Shown: positions 1 through 6,011 of the stretch, piece after piece
Layout of the letters: the number at the start of each line of letters is the position of its first letter
How positions within the stretch are numbered: position 1 is the first letter of the stretch
From: an uncultured Clostridia bacterium
Lineage (GTDB): Bacteria; Bacillota; Clostridia; Christensenellales; Aristaeellaceae
Assembly (NCBI GenBank): GCA_934630975.1
Contig: CAKTXH010000104.1
Location: 1 to 7,769 of the forward strand
Direction: 5' to 3'
Length of the DNA: 7,769 nt
Translations under genes and position numbers: made by a program
Notes under the pieces: model-generated
Databases searched by the model: none
The model's input: the letters and a program-made list of their open reading frames with translations, nothing else
Told to the model about the DNA's origin: nothing

Positions 1-666
1 GAAATCTGCCGGATGTACGCGCGGCTTGATCCCCGCGTCATCATCATCGACAAGGAAAACACTGGCGTTTCCGGCACACGCAACGTCGCCATTGAGCGCG
101 CAAAGGGCAAATATCTGCAATTTGTGGATTCCGACGATCAGCTCGACCCGAACGCGACGCGCCTGCTGGTGGAAGCCGCGGAAGAAACGCAGGCCGATCT
201 GGTCATCTGCAACTATTGTTCCGTCATGCCGGACGGCAAAACGACCGTCCACGGCTTCATGCAGCCCTATACCAAGATGGATAAGGCGCAGTTCGCCCGC
301 TGCCTGATGGAAGAACCGGCCAGCTTTTACTACGGCGTGATGTGGAACAAGCTCTACCGCCGCGATATCATCATGGCGCACGATATCCGCTGCGACGAGG
401 AATTCACCTGGTCGGAAGATATGCTCTTCAACCTTTCCTATATCCGCTACGCCGAAAGATTTTACGCCATCCGCACCCCGCTGTATTACTATGCCCGCCG
501 CCGCAAGCACTCGCTGAGCGCCTCGGTCAACCCCGCGCAGGTGGTGACGACAAAGGCTTCGCTCTTCAAGTATTACAAAGAGCTGTATGTCCAGCTCGGG
601 CTGTACGAGCAGTATAAGCTGCAAATTTACAGCTACCTCGTCGCCACGGCCAAGGACTTGGACTGA
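1..666 (+). CDS. Family 2 glycosyltransferase, 5'-truncated by window edge
   Basis: This is the C-terminal 221 residues of a GT-A fold glycosyltransferase of family 2, which transfers a sugar from a nucleotide-sugar donor during synthesis of cell-surface polysaccharide. The frame is open from base 1, so the gene starts outside the window; the ATG at 13 lies inside the conserved domain and is not the start. From the left edge the order is a DPRV-IIID strand, the ENTGVSGTRN motif (family form ENgGvSxARN), the AKGKYLQFVDSDD segment whose DSDD is the metal and donor-binding DxD-type motif, and downstream WSEDMLFN, where the ED pair fits the usual catalytic-base region. The tail is rich in Tyr and Lys, as in EpsH/CpsJ-like capsule or exopolysaccharide enzymes. 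It ends in TGA and is followed at once by a terminator, so it is the last gene of its unit. The family call is firm; acceptor and donor sugars cannot be read. Confidence 0.93.
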   Translation, partial: EICRMYARLDPRVIIIDKENTGVSGTRNVAIERAKGKYLQFVDSDDQLDPNATRLLVEAAEETQADLVICNYCSVMPDGKTTVHGFMQPYTKMDKAQFARCLMEEPASFYYGVMWNKLYRRDIIMAHDIRCDEEFTWSEDMLFNLSYIRYAERFYAIRTPLYYYARRRKHSLSASVNPAQVVTTKASLFKYYKELYVQLGLYEQYKLQIYSYLVATAKDLD

Positions 667-670
667 ATAA

Positions 671-716
671 AACCCCCGGGTGCAGGGCCGAAGCCCTGCT
701 CGTTTTCATGGGGGTT
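671..716 (+). terminator. Rho-independent terminator after the glycosyltransferase
   Basis: A seven-pair GC-rich stem, GCAGGGC (682-688) with loop CGAA and GCCCTGC (693-699), is followed by TCGTTTTC. An outer pairing of AACCCCC (671-677) with GGGGGTT (710-716) encloses it. It begins four bases after the TGA, which fits termination of the glycosyltransferase transcript. The T tract is short, so efficiency may be modest. Confidence 0.75.
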
Positions 717-789
717 ATGCGGTTCTTAGGGGAGCGTCGTCTTCTCCTCCTCTCTTTTTTTAATTTCTCATGACTCTTTTTCAAAAAGC

Positions 790-820
790 GGTCACTTTTT
801 TCCTCTCCCCATCGTCTAAT
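790..820 (+). promoter_or_regulatory. ECF-type promoter of the sigma operon
   Basis: The -35-like element GGTCAC (790-795) and a T-rich spacer precede CGTCTAAT (813-820). CGTC at -10 is a hallmark of promoters read by many ECF sigma factors such as B. subtilis SigM, SigV and SigX, and no good sigma-A -10 box is visible here. The spacer between GTCAC and CGTC is 17 bases. Lying directly upstream of an ECF sigma gene, it probably serves autoregulation. A start point about 8-10 bases after CGTC gives a leader of roughly 15 bases to the GTG at 840. The stretch 717-789 upstream is pyrimidine-rich, includes the palindrome CTTTTT-C-AAAAAG at 776-788, and holds no gene. Confidence 0.6.
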
Positions 821-825
821 CAGTA

Positions 826-833
826 AGAAGGTG
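826..833 (+). promoter_or_regulatory. Shine-Dalgarno site that sets the sigma factor start
   Basis: AGAAGGTG at 826-833 lies six bases before GTG 840. The longer in-frame GTG at 831 sits inside this site and would have no usable spacing, so 840 is the better start. Confidence 0.65.
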
Positions 834-839
834 AATCAA

Positions 840-1361
840 GTGCAGCATGCCGCGCTTTCGCGCGCACAGCAGGACGAATGGCTCGGCGAACTGATGCAGA
901 CCTACGGCAGCGATATTCTCCGCCTGTGCTATGTCATTTTGCAGGATCGCACATTGGCCGAGGACGCCTCGCAGGAGGTCTTTCTGAAAGCCTACAAGCG
1001 CCTGCCGACCCTGCGTCGGCGCGAATACGCCAAAACGTGGCTGGTTTCCATCGCCGTCAACACCTGCCGAGATCAGCTTCGCGCCTCGTGGCTGCGCCAC
1101 ACGGACAGGAGCGTTTCGCTCGAGGATCTGCCGCCCGCCGCCTGTGATTTCACCGAACGGGACGACAGCGTGCTGCGCGAGGTGATGGCGCTGGAGCCGA
1201 AATACCGCGAAGTGCTGCTGCTGCACTATTATCAGAACATGGACGCCGCCGAATGTGCCCGCGCGCTGCACGTCACGGTATCCGGGTTTTACCGAAGGCT
1301 GAAAAAAGCGCAGGCTCGGCTCAAGCCGGAGCTGGAAAGGTGGGGACTCGATGAACGATAA
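840..1361 (+). CDS. ECF-family RNA polymerase sigma factor
   Basis: This 173-residue protein is an extracytoplasmic-function (sigma-70 group 4) factor that directs RNA polymerase to a small regulon. Region 2 spans about residues 22-82 (YGSDILRLCYVILQD, then AEDASQEVFLKAYKRL, then a Trp-containing TWLVSIAVNTCRD segment that melts the -10). Region 4 spans about 110-162 and contains the -35-reading helix-turn-helix (AAECARALHVTVSGFYRRLKKA). Length and domain order are normal for the class, and there is no C-terminal extension. The GTG at 840 is preferred on RBS spacing; an in-frame GTG at 831 would add three residues. The stop overlaps the next gene by 11 bases, so translation of the two is coupled, as in sigma/anti-sigma pairs. 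The promoter upstream looks ECF-type, which suggests positive autoregulation. The closest known group by eye is SigV/CsfV-like, but this subgroup is an inference. Confidence 0.93.
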   Translation: MQHAALSRAQQDEWLGELMQTYGSDILRLCYVILQDRTLAEDASQEVFLKAYKRLPTLRRREYAKTWLVSIAVNTCRDQLRASWLRHTDRSVSLEDLPPAACDFTERDDSVLREVMALEPKYREVLLLHYYQNMDAAECARALHVTVSGFYRRLKKAQARLKPELERWGLDER

Positions 1362-2685
1362 TTTCCTCCGCGAAGCCGTTGACGCCCGTTTGTCCGGCCT
1401 CACGTTCTCCCCGCAGATGCAGACCGATACCCTGCGCCGCGCGCGGCAGGCTGAACGGCCCCCCCATGCGCGCCGCAAGCTCTCCTATTCGCTGGCGTTT
1501 GCCCTGCTGGCGCTGCTGCTGGCCGCGACGGCGGGCGCGGCGACCTATTTCGGCGTGCTGCATTTCCACCATGAGCAGGAGAACAACGCCGTCTATCAGC
1601 AGCATATCCTGCCCATCGGCGAACGGCTGACCGGGCAGAGCGCCGCCGTCACCGTCAACGACGCGGTGTTCGACGGCTCCTCCCTCTCCTTCTCGCTGGA
1701 TATCGCCCATCTCCCGGGCACGCCGGAAACGTATCTCTTTCCGCGCGTGACGGCCATGCAGGCCGGTCAGGTCATTCCAACCGCCGTCACGGGCTTCCAG
1801 CAGGTCTCGGAGGATGAATCCTACGGCATGGGCGCCGTTCTGTTGGACTGCAGCTTCTACGACGGCATCTTCATGCCCCTGCGCGGCGAATCGCAGGCAG
1901 AAAGCGGCCACTTCAATCTGGATATCGCCCTCTGCGCCGATCTGCCCGATCCCGAACAGCCGGTAGAATGGTCGCTGACCTTCGACGAGATGCGCCCGGT
2001 GTTCGCGCTCGAGGATGCGCCGTATACCGTCATCGAGGAAGACGAAAGCGGGGTTTCCTACTCGTGGATCAACATCGAGGCGGATTGCCTTGCGGCCTAT
2101 CGCGAAGGCCGCGTCCTGCTCGCTTCGGAAAGCTCGATGATGGAATATGCCGCCATTCTGCCCTGCCCGGACGGCATGAGCGAAGCGGCATGGCAGAACG
2201 TCGATCTCGGCGCGCGGCTGACGGCTTCCGGCGCGTTTGCGCTCGTCGGGCAAACGTCCGTGAATTTCACGACGAGCGCCGCGCACGTTTCCTCCCTTCA
2301 AGCGCCGCGGACGTTTGCCGTCGGCGAATATGCCTGCACCCTTTCCCGGCTGGATATCACCTTTGCCCGCCTCGAATACGAAATAACCGTTTCCCGTTCG
2401 GGCGATGTTTCCGCCGCCGATGCGTTTGAAGCGGGCGAACCGACGCTTGATTTCAAGCTGACGCTGCCCGACGGGCTGGCGCTGGCGCAAAACACCGCCG
2501 TCACCGCGCAGGCCGACGGCTCGCTGCTCCTTTCTGCCGTCTATTCGCTCACCCAGCCCGCCGAATCCGTCACCTTCACGCCGATCCTCCCCGGCCACCT
2601 GACCGAGGAAAACGGCTGGATGGCGGAAACCTACCAGCCGACGGAAGCGGAACAACAAATGGCTTTTACCGTGGAGGCACAATGA
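1351..2685 (+). CDS. Single-pass membrane protein, putative anti-sigma factor (DUF4179-like)
   Basis: The 444-residue protein has a basic cytoplasmic N-terminus of about 43 residues, one transmembrane helix at about 44-68 (an Ala/Leu-rich run ending in YFGVL), and a large extracytoplasmic region of about 375 residues rich in beta-strand patterns and acidic residues. This layout and the position right behind an ECF sigma gene match the clostridial membrane anti-sigma proteins often annotated DUF4179. The cytoplasmic part would hold the sigma factor and the outer part would sense envelope stress. No HxxxCxxC zinc anti-sigma motif is present in the N-terminus, so recognition would differ from the ZAS class. 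The ATG has a strong site (GGAAAGGTGG at 1334-1343). It overlaps the sigma gene by 11 bases and the following gene by a few bases. Topology is clear; the anti-sigma role comes from context. Confidence 0.78.
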   Translation: MNDNFLREAVDARLSGLTFSPQMQTDTLRRARQAERPPHARRKLSYSLAFALLALLLAATAGAATYFGVLHFHHEQENNAVYQQHILPIGERLTGQSAAVTVNDAVFDGSSLSFSLDIAHLPGTPETYLFPRVTAMQAGQVIPTAVTGFQQVSEDESYGMGAVLLDCSFYDGIFMPLRGESQAESGHFNLDIALCADLPDPEQPVEWSLTFDEMRPVFALEDAPYTVIEEDESGVSYSWINIEADCLAAYREGRVLLASESSMMEYAAILPCPDGMSEAAWQNVDLGARLTASGAFALVGQTSVNFTTSAAHVSSLQAPRTFAVGEYACTLSRLDITFARLEYEITVSRSGDVSAADAFEAGEPTLDFKLTLPDGLALAQNTAVTAQADGSLLLSAVYSLTQPAESVTFTPILPGHLTEENGWMAETYQPTEAEQQMAFTVEAQ

Positions 2686-3053
2686 TGGATATTGACGCTT
2701 ACTGGGCCACCGTCCTTCGGCAGGATGCAGACGCCATTCGCGCCTGCTTTCTCCCCGACGCGCATGTCAACTGGCACAACACCAACGAGCATTTCACCGT
2801 CGAAGAATTTATCCGTGCCAACTGCGAATACCCCGGGGCGTGGAACGGCGAAGTCGAGCGCATCGCCGCGGCGGAGGACTGCACCGTCACCGTGACGCAC
2901 GTGCATACCGCCAAACCGCCACTTTCCTTTCACGTCACGTCGTTCATCCGCATCGCCGATGGCAAAATCGCTTCCGTTGACGAATATTGGGGCGATGACG
3001 GCGACGCGCCTCAATGGCGGCAGGATATGCGCATCGGAACGAAGATTCGGTAA
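2682..3053 (+). CDS. NTF2-like (SnoaL-type) small protein
   Basis: This 123-residue protein has the cone-shaped alpha+beta NTF2-like pattern: an N-terminal helix (DIDAYWATVLRQDADAIRACF), the DAHVNW strand at 26-31, EHFTVEEFIRANCEYPGAWNGEVERI, then paired strands (TVTVTHVHT, LSFHVTSFIRIADGKI) and the closing DEYWGDDGDAPQWR. The family includes small-molecule isomerases, polyketide cyclases and many proteins with no known ligand; no substrate can be assigned here. It is soluble, with no signal peptide. GGAGG at 2673-2677 lies 4 bases before the ATG at 2682 and 7 bases before a second ATG at 2685, so the true start may be 2685, one residue shorter. The start overlaps the stop of the membrane protein, making it the third gene of the sigma operon and a possible cytoplasmic partner or output of that system. 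A strong terminator follows. Confidence 0.85.
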   Translation: MMDIDAYWATVLRQDADAIRACFLPDAHVNWHNTNEHFTVEEFIRANCEYPGAWNGEVERIAAAEDCTVTVTHVHTAKPPLSFHVTSFIRIADGKIASVDEYWGDDGDAPQWRQDMRIGTKIR

Positions 3054-3061
3054 GACATAAA

Positions 3062-3111
3062 AATCCCGCGAGGTACGCTTTCACGTGTACCTCGCGGGAT
3101 TGATTTGTTTT
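3062..3111 (+). terminator. Bidirectional terminator between convergent operons
   Basis: A perfect 15-pair stem (3062-3076 with 3087-3101) closes a 10-base loop. On the + strand it is followed by GATTTGTTTT; on the - strand the stem runs into TTTTTATG. It begins nine bases after the NTF2-like stop and overlaps the end of msrA, so it can end transcription from both sides. Confidence 0.92.
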
Positions 3112-3634
3112 ACAGCTTCGTATCGTCCCCGGGTTTCCACGCCTTCGCTTTTTGAATCATGCCCAGCGAAACGTGGCAATACCCGCCCGGGTTCTTATCC
3201 AGATACTTCTGGTGGTATTCCTCCGCCGTGTAGAAGCAGTCCAGCGGCTGGCATTCGACGACAACCGGCTTGTCAAACCGGGCTTGCAGCTTTTCCAGCG
3301 AGCGTTTGGCGACGGCCAGATCCGCGTCGTCCACGGTATAAATGCCCGTTCGATACTGCGTGCCCGCGTCCAAGCCCTGCTTGTTGAGCGAAGTCGGGTC
3401 GATGATGTTGTAAAACAGCTCCAGCAGCGTTTCCAGCGGGATCACCGCGTCGTCGTAGGTCACGTGAACGGTTTCCGCGTGGCCGGTCTCCGTGTGCTTC
3501 ACCGCGTCATAGCTCGGCGCTTCCACAAAACCGTTGGCAAAACCAACCTCGGTCTGCGTCACGCCCTGCAAGCTGGCCAGAAACTTTTCCGTGCCCCAGT
3601 AGCAGCCGCCCGCCAGATAAATCTCCCTGAGCAT
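3110..3634 (-). CDS. msrA: Peptide-methionine (S)-S-oxide reductase MsrA
   Basis: MsrA reduces the S epimer of methionine sulfoxide, free or in proteins, back to methionine, normally with thioredoxin as reductant. The 174-residue protein has the catalytic motif GGCYWG with Cys11 (family GGCFWG), Glu54 in GHAETVHVTYD, the conserved D79-PTSLNKQGLDAGTQYR segment, and Cys153 in PGGYCH near the C-terminus as a likely resolving cysteine; Cys128 and Cys133 are further thiols. Length is normal for the short form, and no fused MsrB domain follows. There is no signal peptide, so it acts in the cytoplasm. The start is supported by AAGGAAGGA (complement of 3643-3651) eight bases upstream of ATG. It lies 35 bases downstream of a MetQ-type binding protein on the same strand with no terminator between, so the two are probably one operon with a shared methionine or methionine-sulfoxide theme. 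Confidence 0.96.
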   Translation of the reverse strand: MLREIYLAGGCYWGTEKFLASLQGVTQTEVGFANGFVEAPSYDAVKHTETGHAETVHVTYDDAVIPLETLLELFYNIIDPTSLNKQGLDAGTQYRTGIYTVDDADLAVAKRSLEKLQARFDKPVVVECQPLDCFYTAEEYHQKYLDKNPGGYCHVSLGMIQKAKAWKPGDDTKL

Positions 3635-3669
3635 GTCTTTTGTCCTTCCTTCGGTTCAAGCTTTTCTGT

Positions 3670-4575
3670 TTACTTCGCCGCCAGATCCTTGAGTTCCTGC
3701 ACGGAATTGACCTTGTGGGAATACAGGCTCAGCGGCGCGATGATCGTGTATCCCAGCAGCGAGAGATCATCAAAGCCCTGCGCCGCCGCGTCGCTCTCGA
3801 AGTAGGTCTGCGTCACGCAGGCGTGCATGTCGATATCGCCGCTGTGCAGCGCCTCGTTCGGCAGGTTGTACAGGTCGAACTCCACCAGCTCGATATACAG
3901 GTCGCTGCCCGCGTCGTCCAGATTCTTCTGCACGACCTTGAATTGGTCGTTGTTGCCGCCGACCACGCCGATTTTCACGACGCGCTTGCCCTCCTTGGAG
4001 GACTTGTAGTTATCGTAGGTCGCCAGAACGCTCTCGTCCGGCGTGAATTCCGCGTCGTATTCGAACGCGGGGAGGTTGGCGTAATTGTACTTGAGCAGCA
4101 GGTATTCCGCGACGTTCTGCTGCTGATAGGCTTCCAGAATTTCCTGCGCGAAGTCGCTGTTCACGTCCTCCGTCCGCACGGCCAAGATGTTGCGGTACGG
4201 GTTTTCCGAGCCTTCGGCCTGCACCTCGCGCAGAATCGCGTCGTCCTTCGGCGAGAAGCCCGCGGGCACGGCATAAGTGTTGTTGATGAAGGACGCCGTA
4301 AAATCATCCAGCGTGCCGACCAGCGTTGTGCTCGTCACCGGCACAAGCTCAATGTCGTAGTTGTATTTCGTGATATCCTTCAGCTCCGCGCTGTATCCCA
4401 CGGAAGGATCGACCTCCAGAAAGCCCTCGCCTTCCAGAATCTTAATGACGCGCGCGGTATCAATCGCGTTGTCGCCATAAGCGATTTTCACGGTTTCGGC
4501 CGACGCGGCGGCGGTCGTCAGGGTCAAAGCGGCGGCAAGGCCAAGCGTGAGGCAGCGGGTAAAAAGCTTGTTCAT
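3670..4575 (-). CDS. MetQ/NlpA-type substrate-binding protein, circularly permuted
   Basis: MetQ/NlpA proteins bind methionine or related amino acids outside the membrane and deliver them to a MetNI transporter. Here the two lobes appear in reversed order. Residues 1-26 are a signal peptide ending ASA. Residues about 29-173 match the normally C-terminal half: IAYGDNAIDTAR stands where MetQ has IPNDxTNxxRAL, then FINNTYAVPAGFSPKDDAI, ENPYRNILAVR, EAYQQQNVAEYLL and LPAF. After a linker at about 174-197, residues 198-301 match the normally N-terminal half: VVKIGVVGGNNDQF, ELVEFDLYNLPNEALHSGDIDM, IIAPLSLYSHKVNSVQELKD, then stop exactly where MetQ would cross the hinge. Each half is present once, so this is a permutation rather than a truncated duplicate. 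There is no lipobox Cys (the only early Cys is residue 8). ATG is preceded by AAAGGAG with 8-base spacing. No metN or metI is nearby in the window; msrA follows. The ligand is not known. Confidence 0.85.
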   Translation of the reverse strand: MNKLFTRCLTLGLAAALTLTTAAASAETVKIAYGDNAIDTARVIKILEGEGFLEVDPSVGYSAELKDITKYNYDIELVPVTSTTLVGTLDDFTASFINNTYAVPAGFSPKDDAILREVQAEGSENPYRNILAVRTEDVNSDFAQEILEAYQQQNVAEYLLLKYNYANLPAFEYDAEFTPDESVLATYDNYKSSKEGKRVVKIGVVGGNNDQFKVVQKNLDDAGSDLYIELVEFDLYNLPNEALHSGDIDMHACVTQTYFESDAAAQGFDDLSLLGYTIIAPLSLYSHKVNSVQELKDLAAK

Positions 4576-4690
4576 GGTTCATTCTCCTTTAGATTGATGC
4601 GGAAAGTGACGGACTGCAAGCGCCGTTTCACATTCGATCAATCGACCCGCTCACGCGAATTGCATGGTTTTTCATCTTTTCTCATTCCAT

Positions 4691-4723
4691 CGTCGCCTGT
4701 TTTTTTGTTCTTGTCCGGCGACG
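4691..4723 (-). other. Hairpin in the leader of the MetQ-like/msrA operon
   Basis: Just after the promoter, the - strand can form a seven-pair stem, CGTCGCC with GGCGACG, around a 19-base A-rich loop. No T tract follows, so it is not a terminator. The leader to the ATG is about 150 bases, and no SAM-I (S-box) or T-box consensus is seen in it. A smaller inverted repeat, TCGAT-CA-ATCGA, lies at 4634-4645. Role unknown. Confidence 0.4.
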
Positions 4724-4728
4724 CAATC

Positions 4729-4757
4729 ATCATACCATGTTTATGGGTATTTGTCTA
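4729..4757 (-). promoter_or_regulatory. Sigma-A promoter for the MetQ-like/msrA operon
   Basis: On the - strand TAGACA (4757-4752) and TATGAT (4734-4729) are separated by exactly 17 bases, each five of six matches to TTGACA/TATAAT. It lies about 155 bases upstream of the MetQ-like start, within the gap behind the membrane-protein gene. It makes the MetQ-like/msrA pair independent of the upstream - strand genes. Confidence 0.8.
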
Positions 4758-4760
4758 CTA

Positions 4761-4785
4761 CCTATGGATGATGGTTAAGCATAGG
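4761..4785 (-). promoter_or_regulatory. Inverted repeat just upstream of the -35 box, possible operator
   Basis: CCTATG (4761-4766) and CATAGG (4780-4785) form a six-base inverted repeat with a 13-base spacer ending four bases upstream of the -35 box on the - strand. A further CTATGG stands at 4792-4797, giving a repeated CTATGG motif. It could bind a regulator of the downstream promoter, or be a weak terminator-like fold for the upstream gene, though no T run follows. Evidence is by pattern only. Confidence 0.3.
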
Positions 4786-4805
4786 GTAAAGCTATGGAAT
4801 GACGA

Positions 4806-6011
4806 TTATATCCAGTGATTATACGTTGCGACCATGCCGACCAGATTCAGGGCAACTCCTTCGCAGCAGGCAATTCTGCCCAGTCCGGAAAACCATTTGC
4901 CGCTCGGCATACAGTCCAGCATACCGCAAAACACATACGGCAGCATATCCACAAGATACCGGTTGCCAAACTGCCATCCGCCCAGCGTCCGATGGCAGAG
5001 CACGATCAGCAGGTGCGCCGCAGTGCCGGATAGCAGCAGCATTTTTCCCACATCAAGGCGCATCCGCCGTTTTAATCCGTCGAGCGCAATCACAAATGTC
5101 GCTAATGGTAAAATCGGGTTAATTGCAAACATCATCTGCCCGCCGTATGTAAAAAACTGCACGCGTCCGCTTGATACATCCACCTTCGGCCAGCGGAACA
5201 GCTCCGCCCAGTTTTTTTGTAGATATTCAAAGCTGAATTGCCCCTCCTCCGCACGCACGAACTCAGGCAGATAATTATGTCCGAATTCAAACGGATCGCC
5301 AAAACGCGCCGTGTTCAGCCCCAGATAAAGCGCTGCAAGCAAAGCCGGGCCGATGCACCAGCGAATGTAGCGCCCCCAGTTCTGCCTTTTCGCCTTCTCG
5401 ATCGCTTTTTCATGCCTTGCAAGCTGCAACATGAGGTACGGCAGATAAACCGCAGCCATCGGCCGACAGCCCACCGCGCCCATCCAGCATGTCAGCGCAA
5501 CGCCGCCTTTTCCCGTTCGCGCATAATAAAGCGCCATCAGCGACAGTGTGAAGCACATACATTGCGCCATATACCAAACCCAGCCTTGCAAACTGATATT
5601 CAGCAGGCCGTTTCCCGCAATCAGAAAGAGCACCCACAGGTTTTCATCTTCATGGCTTTGCCGAATCAGTCTATACAGCCGCTGCGCATAAATCGTGCTC
5701 ACGCACAGCAGCACCAGCACAATCCAGTGATCCGGCGTATTCACCCCGAAGATCAGGCAAAAAGGCAGCAGCACAAAGGATGGAAACGGCGGAAAGCTGA
5801 CATAGTAGCGCCCTTCAAAAACAGCCAGCTCCAGCCACGGGTAATCCTGCCCGAGATCGAGCCGCCCGTTCAGCCACGCCATAGCTTGCAGGGAATAGGA
5901 TTTGTAGGGATTGTCACCGGTCGGCCAGAATCCGGTGAAGGCCATGCACACCACCGCCAGCATCAAAACGCATGCAAACGTGTTCCAATATGAGCCAATC
6001 CTTTGTTTCAC
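4806..6011 (-). CDS. Polytopic membrane protein, probable GT-C-type glycosyltransferase
   Basis: The 401-residue protein has about ten hydrophobic helices (roughly 11-29, 77-91, 95-110, 125-141, 145-164, 171-196, 217-233, 292-312, 323-339, 353-367, 379-397). The first outside loop, about residues 30-76, carries acidic residues and the pattern GRLDLGQDYPWLELAVFEGRYYVSFPPFPS, and a later segment reads GGWQFGNRYLVDMLP. A large, mostly outside first loop with Asp/Glu and a GG-x-x-FG-x-R-YL-x(4)-P motif are features I associate with GT-C enzymes that use polyprenyl-linked sugars at the membrane face. This is a family-level inference, and the donor and acceptor are unknown. The start is GTG at 6011, set by GGAGG (complement of 6019-6023) with 7-base spacing. 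GTGA overlaps the stop of the exported protein upstream, so the two are translationally coupled. Confidence 0.72.
   Translation of the reverse strand: MKQRIGSYWNTFACVLMLAVVCMAFTGFWPTGDNPYKSYSLQAMAWLNGRLDLGQDYPWLELAVFEGRYYVSFPPFPSFVLLPFCLIFGVNTPDHWIVLVLLCVSTIYAQRLYRLIRQSHEDENLWVLFLIAGNGLLNISLQGWVWYMAQCMCFTLSLMALYYARTGKGGVALTCWMGAVGCRPMAAVYLPYLMLQLARHEKAIEKAKRQNWGRYIRWCIGPALLAALYLGLNTARFGDPFEFGHNYLPEFVRAEEGQFSFEYLQKNWAELFRWPKVDVSSGRVQFFTYGGQMMFAINPILPLATFVIALDGLKRRMRLDVGKMLLLSGTAAHLLIVLCHRTLGGWQFGNRYLVDMLPYVFCGMLDCMPSGKWFSGLGRIACCEGVALNLVGMVATYNHWI

Noticed and set aside
1321..2682. Long - strand open frame of 453 codons
   Set aside because: It is antisense to the membrane protein, Arg/Gly-rich with no domain pattern, and arises from high GC at third positions.
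4576..4740. SAM-I riboswitch for the methionine-related operon
   Set aside because: No S-box core sequence is visible and no terminator stem with a T run precedes the gene.
3640..4818. Long + strand open frame of 392 codons
   Set aside because: It is antisense to the MetQ-like gene, whose domain matches and ribosome site are clear; the translation is Val/Arg/His-rich without motifs.
5238..5993. + strand open frame of 251 codons
   Set aside because: It is antisense to the membrane protein gene and has no signal, motif or ribosome site.
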